NCBI GenBank assembly: GCA_965284315.1
Contig: OZ260072.1
Location: 2,604,001 to 2,668,000 of the forward strand
DNA from: PCRC01 sp017848435
GTDB taxonomy: Bacteria > Pseudomonadota > Gammaproteobacteria > Burkholderiales > Burkholderiaceae_C
Direction: 5' to 3'
Length of the DNA: 64,000 bases
Below are positions 46,790-53,993 of this stretch, one piece after another; the first letter of the stretch is position 1; the number at the start of each line of letters is the position of its first letter. The notes under the pieces are model-generated. The model saw nothing but the letters and a program-made list of their open reading frames with translations. It did not search any database and was not told where the DNA came from. Both the position numbers and the translations under genes were made by a program.

Positions 46790-47119
46790 GATTGAATTTC
46801 CTTAAGGAAGTTGGTTAATCACCAGCAAAAAACTGCTCCTTCTTCACTGGCAAAACGGATGCTACTGGAGAAACACACAGCCACCAAGGTGGAACACGCT
46901 TTTTCATTGGGAGACGTTGCAGATTTGCCTCTGAAAACACCCAAAAAACGGCCTTCCAGCCCCTTGGAGCGCCAAACAGCGCTTTTCAGCGGTGGCGAAA
47001 GCCACTTGTGCAGGTGCAGCATGACCCTTTCAAACCCACCTTCGCCTCCCCATTTCGCAAGCTTGTCGGTGTAAGCTCCCGCATCTTTTTTCACGACACG
47101 CGCGCCTGCGTCTTCGCCC
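46790..47119. other. 330-base divergent intergenic region, no gene
   Basis: The region separates the SWIB gene (minus) from rraA (plus) and must hold both promoters. It begins with TTCCTTAAGGAA, a palindrome that includes the SWIB ribosome site. No convincing sigma-70 boxes or coding frame were found. Confidence 0.5.
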
Positions 47120-47644
47120 ATGACCTCTGCATTTGCCACCTGCGACCTGTGTGATGTCCATAAAAACGATGGGAGCGGTGCTTTCCGCGTATTGCCCCCC
47201 GTGTTCCACGACTACGGGGCCATGCGCAAGTTTTGCGGCCCGGTGGTCACGCTCAAATGTTTCGAAGACAACTCGTTGGTGAAAGCCGCAGTGGATTCAC
47301 CCGGCACAGTCGACACGCCAGCCGGCCCGGTGGCGCAGGTGTTGGTGGTTGACGGTGGCGGCTCCTTGCGCCGTGCGCTGCTCGGCGGCAACCTCGGCAA
47401 GGCAGCGGCCAGAAATGGCTGGGCCGGCGTGGTGATTGACGGCTGCGTGCGCGATGTTGGCGAACTGGCGCTGGAGCCAGTGGGCATCCGCGCATTGGCC
47501 GCCATGCCGCTGCCCACCGAGAAGCGGCAGCAGGGCGAACGCAACGTGCCGGTTCAGCTGCGGGGCGTCTGGGTACGACCTGGGGACTGGCTGTATGCCG
47601 ATGCCGATGGCATGGTCGTGATGCCCGGGCCGGCGGGCGCCTGA
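47120..47644 (+). CDS. rraA: RraA-family protein
   Basis: Protein of 174 aa in the RraA/HMG aldolase-like family. RraA of E. coli inhibits RNase E; many relatives are 4-hydroxy-4-methyl-2-oxoglutarate or oxaloacetate-type lyases. The conserved FCGPVVTLKCFEDNSLVKAA and VDGGGSLRRALLGGNLGKAA segments and the GVVIDGCVRDV motif are clear. Metal-binding Asp lies in IDGCVRD, which leaves the aldolase function possible. Its stop overlaps the next start by one base (TGATG). Confidence 0.88.
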   Translation: MTSAFATCDLCDVHKNDGSGAFRVLPPVFHDYGAMRKFCGPVVTLKCFEDNSLVKAAVDSPGTVDTPAGPVAQVLVVDGGGSLRRALLGGNLGKAAARNGWAGVVIDGCVRDVGELALEPVGIRALAAMPLPTEKRQQGERNVPVQLRGVWVRPGDWLYADADGMVVMPGPAGA

Positions 47645-48039
47645 TGCCCGCCGCCGGCAACGACCGCTGCGTGGTCGTTTATGGCACCCTGCGGCGCGGG
47701 GACGACAACGACATCACCCGCATGCAGCCTGCGCCCACGTTCGTGGGTTCCGCGCGTTTGGCGGGCGTGATGTACCACCTGGGTGCGTACCCCGGCGTGG
47801 TGTTGGGGGGCAGCGAGCAGGTGGTGGCCGAGGTCTACCGCATTGGCGCATGGCTCGAGGCACAACTCGACACGCTGGAGGCGGTGTACCCCCAGCAGAG
47901 CGACGAATACGCCAAGCGCCACATCGATGTCACCACCGAGCAGGGGGTCACATGCCGCTGCATCGTCTACGAAATCAACCCGAAATACACCGTCGGTGCA
48001 CCTGTGATCCCGTCCGGGGACTGGGTGCTCGGCCGCTGA
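47644..48039 (+). CDS. Gamma-glutamylcyclotransferase-fold (AIG2-like) protein
   Basis: Protein of 131 aa with the cyclotransferase fold. The substrate loop VVYGTLRRGDDND near residue 11 and the GVMYHLGAYPGVVLG and RIGAWLEAQLDTLE segments, with an acidic residue that could act as base, fit the GGCT/AIG2 family. Activity on gamma-glutamyl peptides or polyamine adducts is possible. It is translationally coupled to rraA. About 300 bases with operator-like repeats lie downstream, before aceA. Confidence 0.84.
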   Translation: MPAAGNDRCVVVYGTLRRGDDNDITRMQPAPTFVGSARLAGVMYHLGAYPGVVLGGSEQVVAEVYRIGAWLEAQLDTLEAVYPQQSDEYAKRHIDVTTEQGVTCRCIVYEINPKYTVGAPVIPSGDWVLGR

Positions 48040-48214
48040 GCCGTGCATGTCCTTGGCGGGTTGTGGTTGGGGCTGATTCCACAATGCAAAAAATCAAACT
48101 CACCAGCTAAAAAATAACCATGGTGCATTGCAGCAGTTTTTCTCAATACGAGAAATGGCTTCCCACTTTGTGGAATGAGGTGGGTAAGTCTTTGTTTTGA
48201 TTGAAGAAATTTAT

Positions 48215-48232
48215 ATGTCTTCTATAAGACAT
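48215..48232. promoter_or_regulatory. Operator-like palindrome 1 upstream of aceA
   Basis: ATGTCTT-CTAT-AAGACAT is a perfect 7-bp inverted repeat. It overlaps a possible -10 (TCTATA, 18 bases after TTGATT at 48197) and shares the core GTCTT-N4-AAGAC with palindrome 2. Confidence 0.55.
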
Positions 48233-48246
48233 AAGAGCTTTACAAG

Positions 48247-48260
48247 GTCTTATACAAGAC
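48247..48260. promoter_or_regulatory. Operator-like palindrome 2 upstream of aceA
   Basis: GTCTT-ATAC-AAGAC repeats the core of palindrome 1, with centres 30 bases apart, about three helical turns. A GTCTT half-site at 48188 lies one further step upstream. This spacing suggests cooperative binding of a dimeric regulator. Confidence 0.55.
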
Positions 48261-48336
48261 TTAAAGTATCGACACTGGCCCAGGTGTTCCTGGCGCCTCC
48301 ACTGTCAACCATTTTCAACAACGCACGGAGTGAAAC

Positions 48337-49653
48337 ATGACTGCACCAACCCGCGAACAGCAAATCGCCGCCCTGGAAAAAGACTGGGCCACCAACCCCC
48401 GCTGGAAAGGCGTCAAGCGTGGCTACACCGCCGCTGATGTCGTGCGCCTGCGCGGCAGCCTGCAGCCCGAGTACACGCTGGCCAAGCGCGGTGCAGAGAC
48501 GCTGTGGAACAAGGTCAACGGCGGCGCCAAGAAGGGCTACGTCAATGCTTTCGGCGCCATCACCGCCGGTCAGGCCATGCAACAGGCCAAGGCTGGCCTG
48601 GAAGCCGTGTACCTGTCGGGCTGGCAAGTTGCCGCCGACGGCAACACCAGCGAAACCATGTACCCTGACCAGTCGCTGTACGCGTACGACTCGGTGCCCA
48701 CCATGGTCCGCCGCATCAACAACACCTTCAAGCGCGCTGACGAAATCCAGTGGAGTCGCGGCATCAACCCCGGCGACAAGGACTTTGTCGACTACTTCCT
48801 GCCGATCGTGGCCGACGCAGAAGCCGGTTTCGGCGGCGTGTTGAACGCGTTCGAACTGATGAAGAACATGATTGCCGCTGGCGCGGCTGGCGTGCACTTC
48901 GAAGACCAACTGGCCGCCGTCAAGAAGTGCGGTCACATGGGTGGCAAGGTGCTGGTGCCGACGCAAGAAGCCTGCGAAAAGCTGATCTCGGCCCGTTTTG
49001 CTGCCGACGTGATGGGCGTGTCCACCATCGTGCTGGCCCGCACCGATGCCGAAGCCGCCAACCTGATCACCTCCGACCACGACGCCAACGACAAGCCTTT
49101 CCTGACCGGCGAGCGCACGCAAGAAGGCTTCTACCGCGTCAAGAACGGCCTGGAGCAGTCCATCAGCCGCGGTGTTGCTTACGCCCCCTACGCCGACTTG
49201 GTGTGGTGCGAAACCGGCGTGCCCGACATCGGCTTCGCCCGTGAATTCGCGCAAGCCGTGCACGCTGCCTGCCCTGGCAAGCTGCTGTCGTACAACTGCT
49301 CGCCCTCGTTCAACTGGAAGAAAAACCTCAACGACAAACAGATCGCTTCCTTCCAGGAAGACCTGTCGGCGCTGGGTTACAAGTACCAGTTCATCACGTT
49401 GGCTGGTATCCACATCAACTGGTACAACACGTTCCAGTTTGCCCATGCCTACGCCCGCGGCGAAGGCATGAAACACTACGTGGACCAAGTGCAGGAAGCC
49501 GAATTCGCCGCGCGCGACAAGGGCTACACCTTCGTGTCGCACCAGCAAGAAGTCGGCGCAGGCTACTTCGACGACGTGACCACGGTCATCCAGGGCGGCT
49601 CGTCCAGCGTCAAGGCGCTGACCGGTTCCACCGAAGAAGAACAATTCCACTGA
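48337..49653 (+). CDS. aceA: Isocitrate lyase
   Basis: Isocitrate lyase (438 aa) cleaves isocitrate to glyoxylate and succinate, the first step of the glyoxylate shunt needed for growth on acetate or fatty acids. The active-site signature KKCGHMGGKVLVPT (about residues 191-204) includes the catalytic Cys. TMYPDQSLYAYDSVP and VLARTDAEAANLIT are also conserved. Malate synthase is not in the window, but acs is. Two operator-like palindromes lie 75-120 bases before the ATG, suggesting transcription control by carbon source. Confidence 0.97.
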   Translation: MTAPTREQQIAALEKDWATNPRWKGVKRGYTAADVVRLRGSLQPEYTLAKRGAETLWNKVNGGAKKGYVNAFGAITAGQAMQQAKAGLEAVYLSGWQVAADGNTSETMYPDQSLYAYDSVPTMVRRINNTFKRADEIQWSRGINPGDKDFVDYFLPIVADAEAGFGGVLNAFELMKNMIAAGAAGVHFEDQLAAVKKCGHMGGKVLVPTQEACEKLISARFAADVMGVSTIVLARTDAEAANLITSDHDANDKPFLTGERTQEGFYRVKNGLEQSISRGVAYAPYADLVWCETGVPDIGFAREFAQAVHAACPGKLLSYNCSPSFNWKKNLNDKQIASFQEDLSALGYKYQFITLAGIHINWYNTFQFAHAYARGEGMKHYVDQVQEAEFAARDKGYTFVSHQQEVGAGYFDDVTTVIQGGSSSVKALTGSTEEEQFH

Positions 49654-49663
49654 AACCCGTGCA

Positions 49664-49686
49664 AGCCTGTGGCATAATCGCAGGCT
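49664..49686 (+). terminator. Short hairpin between aceA and tRNA-Val
   Basis: AGCCTG and CAGGCT form a short stem whose loop contains CATAAT at 49673-49678, which may instead be the -10 box of the tRNA-Val transcript. Terminator and promoter readings cannot be separated by eye. Confidence 0.35.
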
Positions 49687-49694
49687 GACTTTAC

Positions 49695-49769
49695 GGGCGG
49701 TTAGCTCAGCGGTAGAGCACTGCCTTCACACGGCAGGGGTCGCAGGTTCGAACCCTGCACCGCCCACCA
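49695..49769 (+). tRNA. tRNA-Val(CAC), island attachment site
   Basis: The 75-base tRNA has acceptor stem GGGCGGT/ACCGCCC, anticodon stem CTGCC/GGCAG with loop TTCACAC (anticodon CAC), T-loop TTCGAAC and encoded CCA. Its 3' half from the anticodon loop onwards is inside the 85-bp repeat that is duplicated at 62486, so the tRNA stays intact at the integrase-proximal end of the island. Confidence 0.96.
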
Positions 49770-49809
49770 AGAAAATCAAGCACTTAGCAGCGATGCTAGG
49801 TGCTTTTTT
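49725..49809 (+). repeat. attL: 85-bp direct repeat, left copy
   Basis: It spans the tRNA-Val anticodon loop to the end of the tRNA terminator T-run and is identical to 62486-62570. Outside it, one base (C at 49810) is missing at the right end, then ATTGCCCG-like similarity continues briefly before diverging. Confidence 0.93.
49779..49809 (+). terminator. Intrinsic terminator of tRNA-Val, inside attL
   Basis: AGCACTTAGCA (49779-49789) pairs with TGCTAGGTGCT (49794-49804), one wobble, around GCGA, and leads into TTTTTT. The copy at 62540-62570 is identical, so recombination restores the terminator. Confidence 0.8.
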
Positions 49810-49825
49810 CTTGCCCGCTCCAAAA

Positions 49826-49846
49826 TTTGGGACAATTTTGGGACAG
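49826..49846 (+). promoter_or_regulatory. Candidate integrase arm site, left
   Basis: Two GGGACA units in TTTGGGACAA-type context are repeated 11 bases apart. The 17-base core at 49829-49845 recurs exactly at 62361-62377 inside the right end. Confidence 0.45.
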
Positions 49847-49898
49847 TGGGGCAACAGATAACGCCAGGCCTCGCACTCGACAACTTCACGAGGTGCAC

Positions 49899-50894
49899 AT
49901 GGCAGCTTTCGAAAAACGTGGGCAGTACTGGCGGGCTAAGATCCGCCGCAGGGGCTTTCCGGATCAATCGCGCAGTTTTGACACGCGCGTCGAAGCCGAG
50001 ATGTGGGCCAGAGCTATCGAGTCCGAAATGGACCGCGGCTTGTACGTGGACCGCACCGAAGCGGAAAAGAACTTGCTGGCTGACCTGATCGACCGCTACC
50101 TGCGCGAGGTCACCCCCGGCAAGCGCGGCGCCAGCCCTGAGCGGTCGCGCCTGCTGGCCCTTCAAAAGCGGCCCATCGCCCAAATCAAGATGGCCGCGCT
50201 GTCCAGCGCGCACATTGCCAGCTACCGTGATGACCGGCTCAAGCAGGTGTCTGCCGGCACCGTCAACAAGGAACTAAACCACCTGGCTCACGTGATCGAG
50301 ACTGGCCGCAGGGAATGGAGCATTCAGTTGCCTGAAAACCCAGTGCGCATGGTGCGCCGGCCTTCGCCACCCAGGGCCCGTGATAGGCGATTTCGGCAGG
50401 GGGAGGAGGAGCGATTGCGGCTGGCCATGCAAGACGCTCGCAATCCATTTCTGGTGCCGGTGGTGGACTTGGCCATCGAGACGGGCATGCGGCAGGGCGA
50501 GGTGGTGGGCCTGCTGTGGCAGCACATCGACCTCAAGCACCGCGTGGCGCATTTGCCTCTTACCAAGAACGGCGAAGCGCGGTCGGTGCCTTTGTCATCG
50601 AAAGCGACGGCCGTGCTCGCGGTACTGAAGCCGGCCGACGTTGATGCACCGAAGGGGCCTGTCTTTGTCGGACTAACTAGCGAGGCCATCAAGCGTGCTT
50701 TCATCCGTGCCTGCGATCGCGCTGGTCTCGGAGACTTCCACTTTCACGACCTTCGCCACGAAGCTACCAGCCGGCTTTTCGAGAAAGGCTTAAATCCCAT
50801 GGAGGTGGCAAGCATTACCGGTCACAAGACCCTGCAAATGCTGAAGCGGTACACGCACCTGAACGCTCGAGACCTCGCGACGAAGTTGGGATGA
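49899..50894 (+). CDS. int: Tyrosine recombinase (phage/island integrase)
   Basis: Integrase of 331 aa. An N-terminal arm-binding region (WRAKIRRRGFPDQSRSFDTR) and a core-binding SAM-like domain (about 55-145) precede the catalytic domain. The catalytic set is complete: Arg198 in ETGMRQGEV, Lys223 in TKNGEARSV, His283/Arg286 in FHDLRHEAT, His309 in TGHKT and nucleophile Tyr318 in KRYTHL. The ATG at 49899 follows GAGGTG; upstream in-frame starts lie in the att region and are less likely. It lies 90 bases inside attL and is oriented away from the tRNA. It should catalyse insertion and excision between attL and attR. Confidence 0.94.
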   Translation: MAAFEKRGQYWRAKIRRRGFPDQSRSFDTRVEAEMWARAIESEMDRGLYVDRTEAEKNLLADLIDRYLREVTPGKRGASPERSRLLALQKRPIAQIKMAALSSAHIASYRDDRLKQVSAGTVNKELNHLAHVIETGRREWSIQLPENPVRMVRRPSPPRARDRRFRQGEEERLRLAMQDARNPFLVPVVDLAIETGMRQGEVVGLLWQHIDLKHRVAHLPLTKNGEARSVPLSSKATAVLAVLKPADVDAPKGPVFVGLTSEAIKRAFIRACDRAGLGDFHFHDLRHEATSRLFEKGLNPMEVASITGHKTLQMLKRYTHLNARDLATKLG

Positions 50895-50996
50895 AGGCCT
50901 GACTTAGGTTAGCCCGAGCTGCGCGAATTAGGGGCCGCCGCCTTCGTTAGCAGCGCTCTATTCGACTTCTCGTATAGATGGAGACAGGCATGTGCC

Positions 50997-51515
50997 TCAA
51001 GGGTTACGCGTCGCCGAGTCGGCTAGCACGAATTGGGCGTTCGTCCGGCTTAGCAGCTCGAACGTGTCGATCCACTGAACGCCGAAGTGCTGGCAGACAT
51101 TAGGGATGCTGTACTTGCGCCGGATCTGCAGGTTGAACTGTTCGTGGGTTACGACGATGGCATCCTTCAACGCCATGGCCTTTGCGATCAGCCACGGGTC
51201 GGCTCCACCCAGGAACTCTTCTAGCGCACCAGGCTTCATCATGTTGGCTTGTGACGCCACGTGAGCTGCCACGTCGGCGAAGGCCTGCTGGGTTGGATCG
51301 TCATAGACCGATAGAAACAGGCCGCCTTGTTCCTTTACCCACTCGGCTAGTTCGTCGTTACCCCGTTTGAGTTCATCACCGATGGGCTCAATGCTGGAAA
51401 CGATGCCGGCGCCCTGACTGCGCTGCACCCAGCTCCAGTAGGCCGGGCAGACCGTCATGCTGTAGTAGCGATTCTTCGCTTCGATCAGCGTGTTGGCGTC
51501 CAGCAGGTAAGTCAT
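50997..51515 (-). CDS. DUF4411 (PIN-like) protein, probable toxin component
   Basis: Protein of 172 aa in the PIN-like DUF4411 family. It opens MTYLLDANTLIEAKNRYY, and acidic residues (LDAN at 5-8, GGADPWLIAKA near 103) are placed as in PIN nuclease domains, with VTHEQFNLQI further on. PIN-like proteins in such pairs usually cut RNA. The start overlaps the stop of the XRE-ImmA/IrrE gene by four bases, so the two are coupled, with the likely antitoxin first. It is the last gene of a six-gene minus-strand block. No gene lies in 50895-50996. Confidence 0.85.
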   Translation of the reverse strand: MTYLLDANTLIEAKNRYYSMTVCPAYWSWVQRSQGAGIVSSIEPIGDELKRGNDELAEWVKEQGGLFLSVYDDPTQQAFADVAAHVASQANMMKPGALEEFLGGADPWLIAKAMALKDAIVVTHEQFNLQIRRKYSIPNVCQHFGVQWIDTFELLSRTNAQFVLADSATRNP

Positions 51516-52654
51516 GCGCCAAGCTGCCCTGCGAAGTCACGGATCTTGGAGGGTTGGACGCCCAGCAGCCTGCCAGCATCGCGCAGCAGCAAGCGTCCGC
51601 TGAAGGCCTCGGCGATCACGGCTCGCGCGAATCGGGCGCTGTTCTTTGCACCGGCGTTCCGATAGAAACTGCCGCCGCCACCACCAGCCGCCTGGAAAGC
51701 ATCAAGCTCGGCTCGGTAGAACGCCGCGTAGGTGTCCCAATCGACCAAGCCTAGGTCCAGGGAGCGGCGGATAACCACGAAACGGCTAACGTGAAAGCGC
51801 TGTGCTACTTCGGCCACGCGCGTAGTCAGATCTTCAGATGCTGTCGCCCATAGCTGCGTGAACAGGTTGGACGGTGCCAGGAACTCACCCGCAACGGCGT
51901 TGCAGACGACTTCTTCCCGACGCGTATTGCCTGGCGCTGCGTTGGAGATGCCGCTGCTGCCCAGCCAAATGTGGGCAAGCTCGTGCAGAAGAGTGAACAG
52001 CCGGGCGGATGGTGCGTCAGAGGAATTGATGAAGACTACTGGCGCTAGCGGCTGGCTGATGGCGAAGCCCCGGAACTCGCCGACGTCCAGCTTCCGGTGG
52101 GTGTTGTTGCCTACGATGCCGCTGCGCATCACCAGCACGCCAACACGCTCCGCGGATTCGATTAGTTCGCGGTAGTAAGTTTCCCAACTGCGTTGACCGT
52201 GCTCGACATCTATGCCGAGTACATCGCGGATATTTTGGGCCACTTGCGCCGGGTTGGATGTGGTGGTGAAACGGCCGACGAAGGGAAGCGGCGCGGCGCC
52301 TTGATCTTGAAGGTACTCGACAAACCAGGCCTGCCGCTGCATGGCATGGCGAACGGTCTCGGTTAGATTGACGCTGGGCTTGCCAGCCGGGATGCCGCCG
52401 AGGGTACGCAGATCGGGCAGCATTGGATCTTCGGTCGGCGCCTCGTTCAGAAAGAAGAAGCCGAACGGAGTGTGCAGGGCATGTGCTACCGACAGGGCCT
52501 GTTTGAAGGTCGGCTGCGCGCTCCCTTCCTCCCAGTGCTGGAACTGTTTGGGTTTCACCCCGGCAGCCGTCGCTGCCTCGTTCACGTCCAGACCGACGCG
52601 GTCACGCGCCCAGCGGAGCATCGCTGGGTTGATGTGAGCGTGAGAGTGACTCAT
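51512..52654 (-). CDS. XRE HTH and ImmA/IrrE-type metallopeptidase fusion protein
   Basis: Protein of 380 aa. Residues about 8-62 form an XRE-type helix-turn-helix (RDRVGLDVNEAATAAGVK and HWEEGSAQPTFKQAL). A middle region follows, then an ImmA/IrrE peptidase domain with zinc motif LLHELAHIWLG at about 223-232. Such proteins act as antitoxin-like regulators, often beside PIN-like or other toxins. The DUF4411 gene is coupled downstream. It begins ten bases after the mcrC stop, so it may be expressed with McrBC. The start ATG at 52654 has no strong ribosome site, which fits coupling to mcrC. Confidence 0.88.
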   Translation of the reverse strand: MSHSHAHINPAMLRWARDRVGLDVNEAATAAGVKPKQFQHWEEGSAQPTFKQALSVAHALHTPFGFFFLNEAPTEDPMLPDLRTLGGIPAGKPSVNLTETVRHAMQRQAWFVEYLQDQGAAPLPFVGRFTTTSNPAQVAQNIRDVLGIDVEHGQRSWETYYRELIESAERVGVLVMRSGIVGNNTHRKLDVGEFRGFAISQPLAPVVFINSSDAPSARLFTLLHELAHIWLGSSGISNAAPGNTRREEVVCNAVAGEFLAPSNLFTQLWATASEDLTTRVAEVAQRFHVSRFVVIRRSLDLGLVDWDTYAAFYRAELDAFQAAGGGGGSFYRNAGAKNSARFARAVIAEAFSGRLLLRDAGRLLGVQPSKIRDFAGQLGA

Positions 52655-52663
52655 CTAACGATT

Positions 52664-53989
52664 TTAGGCGTGGGTCCCTGGACCTGAAAGAACTGAAGCA
52701 CGGGCGGTTTGATCCCTCCAAAGCGGTATCAGTTTCAAGCTGACGCTTATCGAGCCCGGCATGTCTTGGCTTGCCAGCTCAATATTAAAGGTTGGCGTCA
52801 AGGCCTCGTCCACCTTACCCCCTGGCATCGGAAAAGCCAGCTCAAGTGCTGTGCAGCCGTATCGCAGGGCGTATGCCAGCAGTTGGTACACGTCAGCTTC
52901 ATCCACGCCGAAATCAGGCGCGTGAGGGTCCAACCGCTTCCACTTCGCATCGACGACGCGGTCAATACCAGCTGCCGATCCGTCCTTGCCCACGTGCCAG
53001 ACAGTGATATCTGGCTTTAGCAAAAACGCATTGGTCTGGCCATGGGTTGCCAAGTGCAGGGGTGGTCCTTGCGTTTGTACGATGCGTTCAAGCCCGACCT
53101 TGGCTTCTTCCAACCTAGCAGTGTGGGCCTCAAAAAGCTTGTTCATGTCGAAAAGCAGCCCTGGTGCTGGAGATGAGCCAGAGCTCAAAGCCGGGCTAGC
53201 CATCGCCAGCAGTAATTCGCACCAAGTCAGCAAGGAGCCGTAGCGGTGGGTTGTTCGGTCGCGCGGTAGGCGTACCACGTCGGCTGCCGACATCTTCATG
53301 GTCGAAATGCTGGCATACCGGGCATGTGTCTCGAACCACAGGCGCTGCGTGCTGGCGCTACTGATCCAGGTGCGGCAAGCTCCCAGCGTTGCGCGGACTG
53401 CACGGTTGTAGGCGTTGTCGGCAGTGAATTCGTCATGTTCGCAGTGCAGCAGGTGTGGCCGTGCTAGGTTGCGCCGGACGTGACCATGCGCCTGGAATCG
53501 ACCCTTGATGACGGGAAGATCATCTGTATGCGCCACATAGCGGCTCAACAGTCCGTGCCGGGCCTGATCAAGTGCGCAATGCAGAAAGGCTTCAATGAAG
53601 ATATCTAACAGGGGCGCGTGAACTGTCTGCTGCGGCACCGACCCGATCTTAGTGATCGTCACTTGCCGGGCGCTGTGGAGCATTGCCAGAAGTGCGCCGC
53701 GCGACCGCTCCAGTTCATCGAGTGTCCGGGCATCTGCCATACCGACTTTGGGCAGTACCTCCACAACACAGGTAGGCAGGCGAACGATCCCACAGTACTG
53801 CGCGAGTTTGACGCCGCCCGACAGTCGCTGGCAGAACCCTCGACGCAGGTCGTTCAGGCGCAATAGCGCTTGGGCTTCGGTCGCTGTGAGTCGTGGATCG
53901 GCAGTTGCTAAGATGCCTTGCTCATCGACATCCTCTACGACGGGAATGACTTCGTGCTCCAACACGGTGACGGTGCGCAGGCCGTCCAC
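52664..53989 (-). CDS. mcrC: McrC-like restriction nuclease subunit
   Basis: Protein of 441 aa of the 5-methylcytosine restriction system McrBC. The N-terminal half has YCGIVRLPTCVVEVLPKVG and DLPVIKGRFQAHGHVRRN, both typical. The PD-(D/E)xK nuclease core is LKPDITVW with VVDAKWKRL near residues 330-355. It starts with GTG, five bases after the mcrB stop. The McrB partner is directly upstream, as in known systems. It would cleave DNA that carries the modification sensed by its partner. Length fits complete McrC with an extra C-terminal region. Confidence 0.9.
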   Translation of the reverse strand: MDGLRTVTVLEHEVIPVVEDVDEQGILATADPRLTATEAQALLRLNDLRRGFCQRLSGGVKLAQYCGIVRLPTCVVEVLPKVGMADARTLDELERSRGALLAMLHSARQVTITKIGSVPQQTVHAPLLDIFIEAFLHCALDQARHGLLSRYVAHTDDLPVIKGRFQAHGHVRRNLARPHLLHCEHDEFTADNAYNRAVRATLGACRTWISSASTQRLWFETHARYASISTMKMSAADVVRLPRDRTTHRYGSLLTWCELLLAMASPALSSGSSPAPGLLFDMNKLFEAHTARLEEAKVGLERIVQTQGPPLHLATHGQTNAFLLKPDITVWHVGKDGSAAGIDRVVDAKWKRLDPHAPDFGVDEADVYQLLAYALRYGCTALELAFPMPGGKVDEALTPTFNIELASQDMPGSISVSLKLIPLWRDQTARASVLSGPGTHA

Positions 53990-53993
53990 TGAA

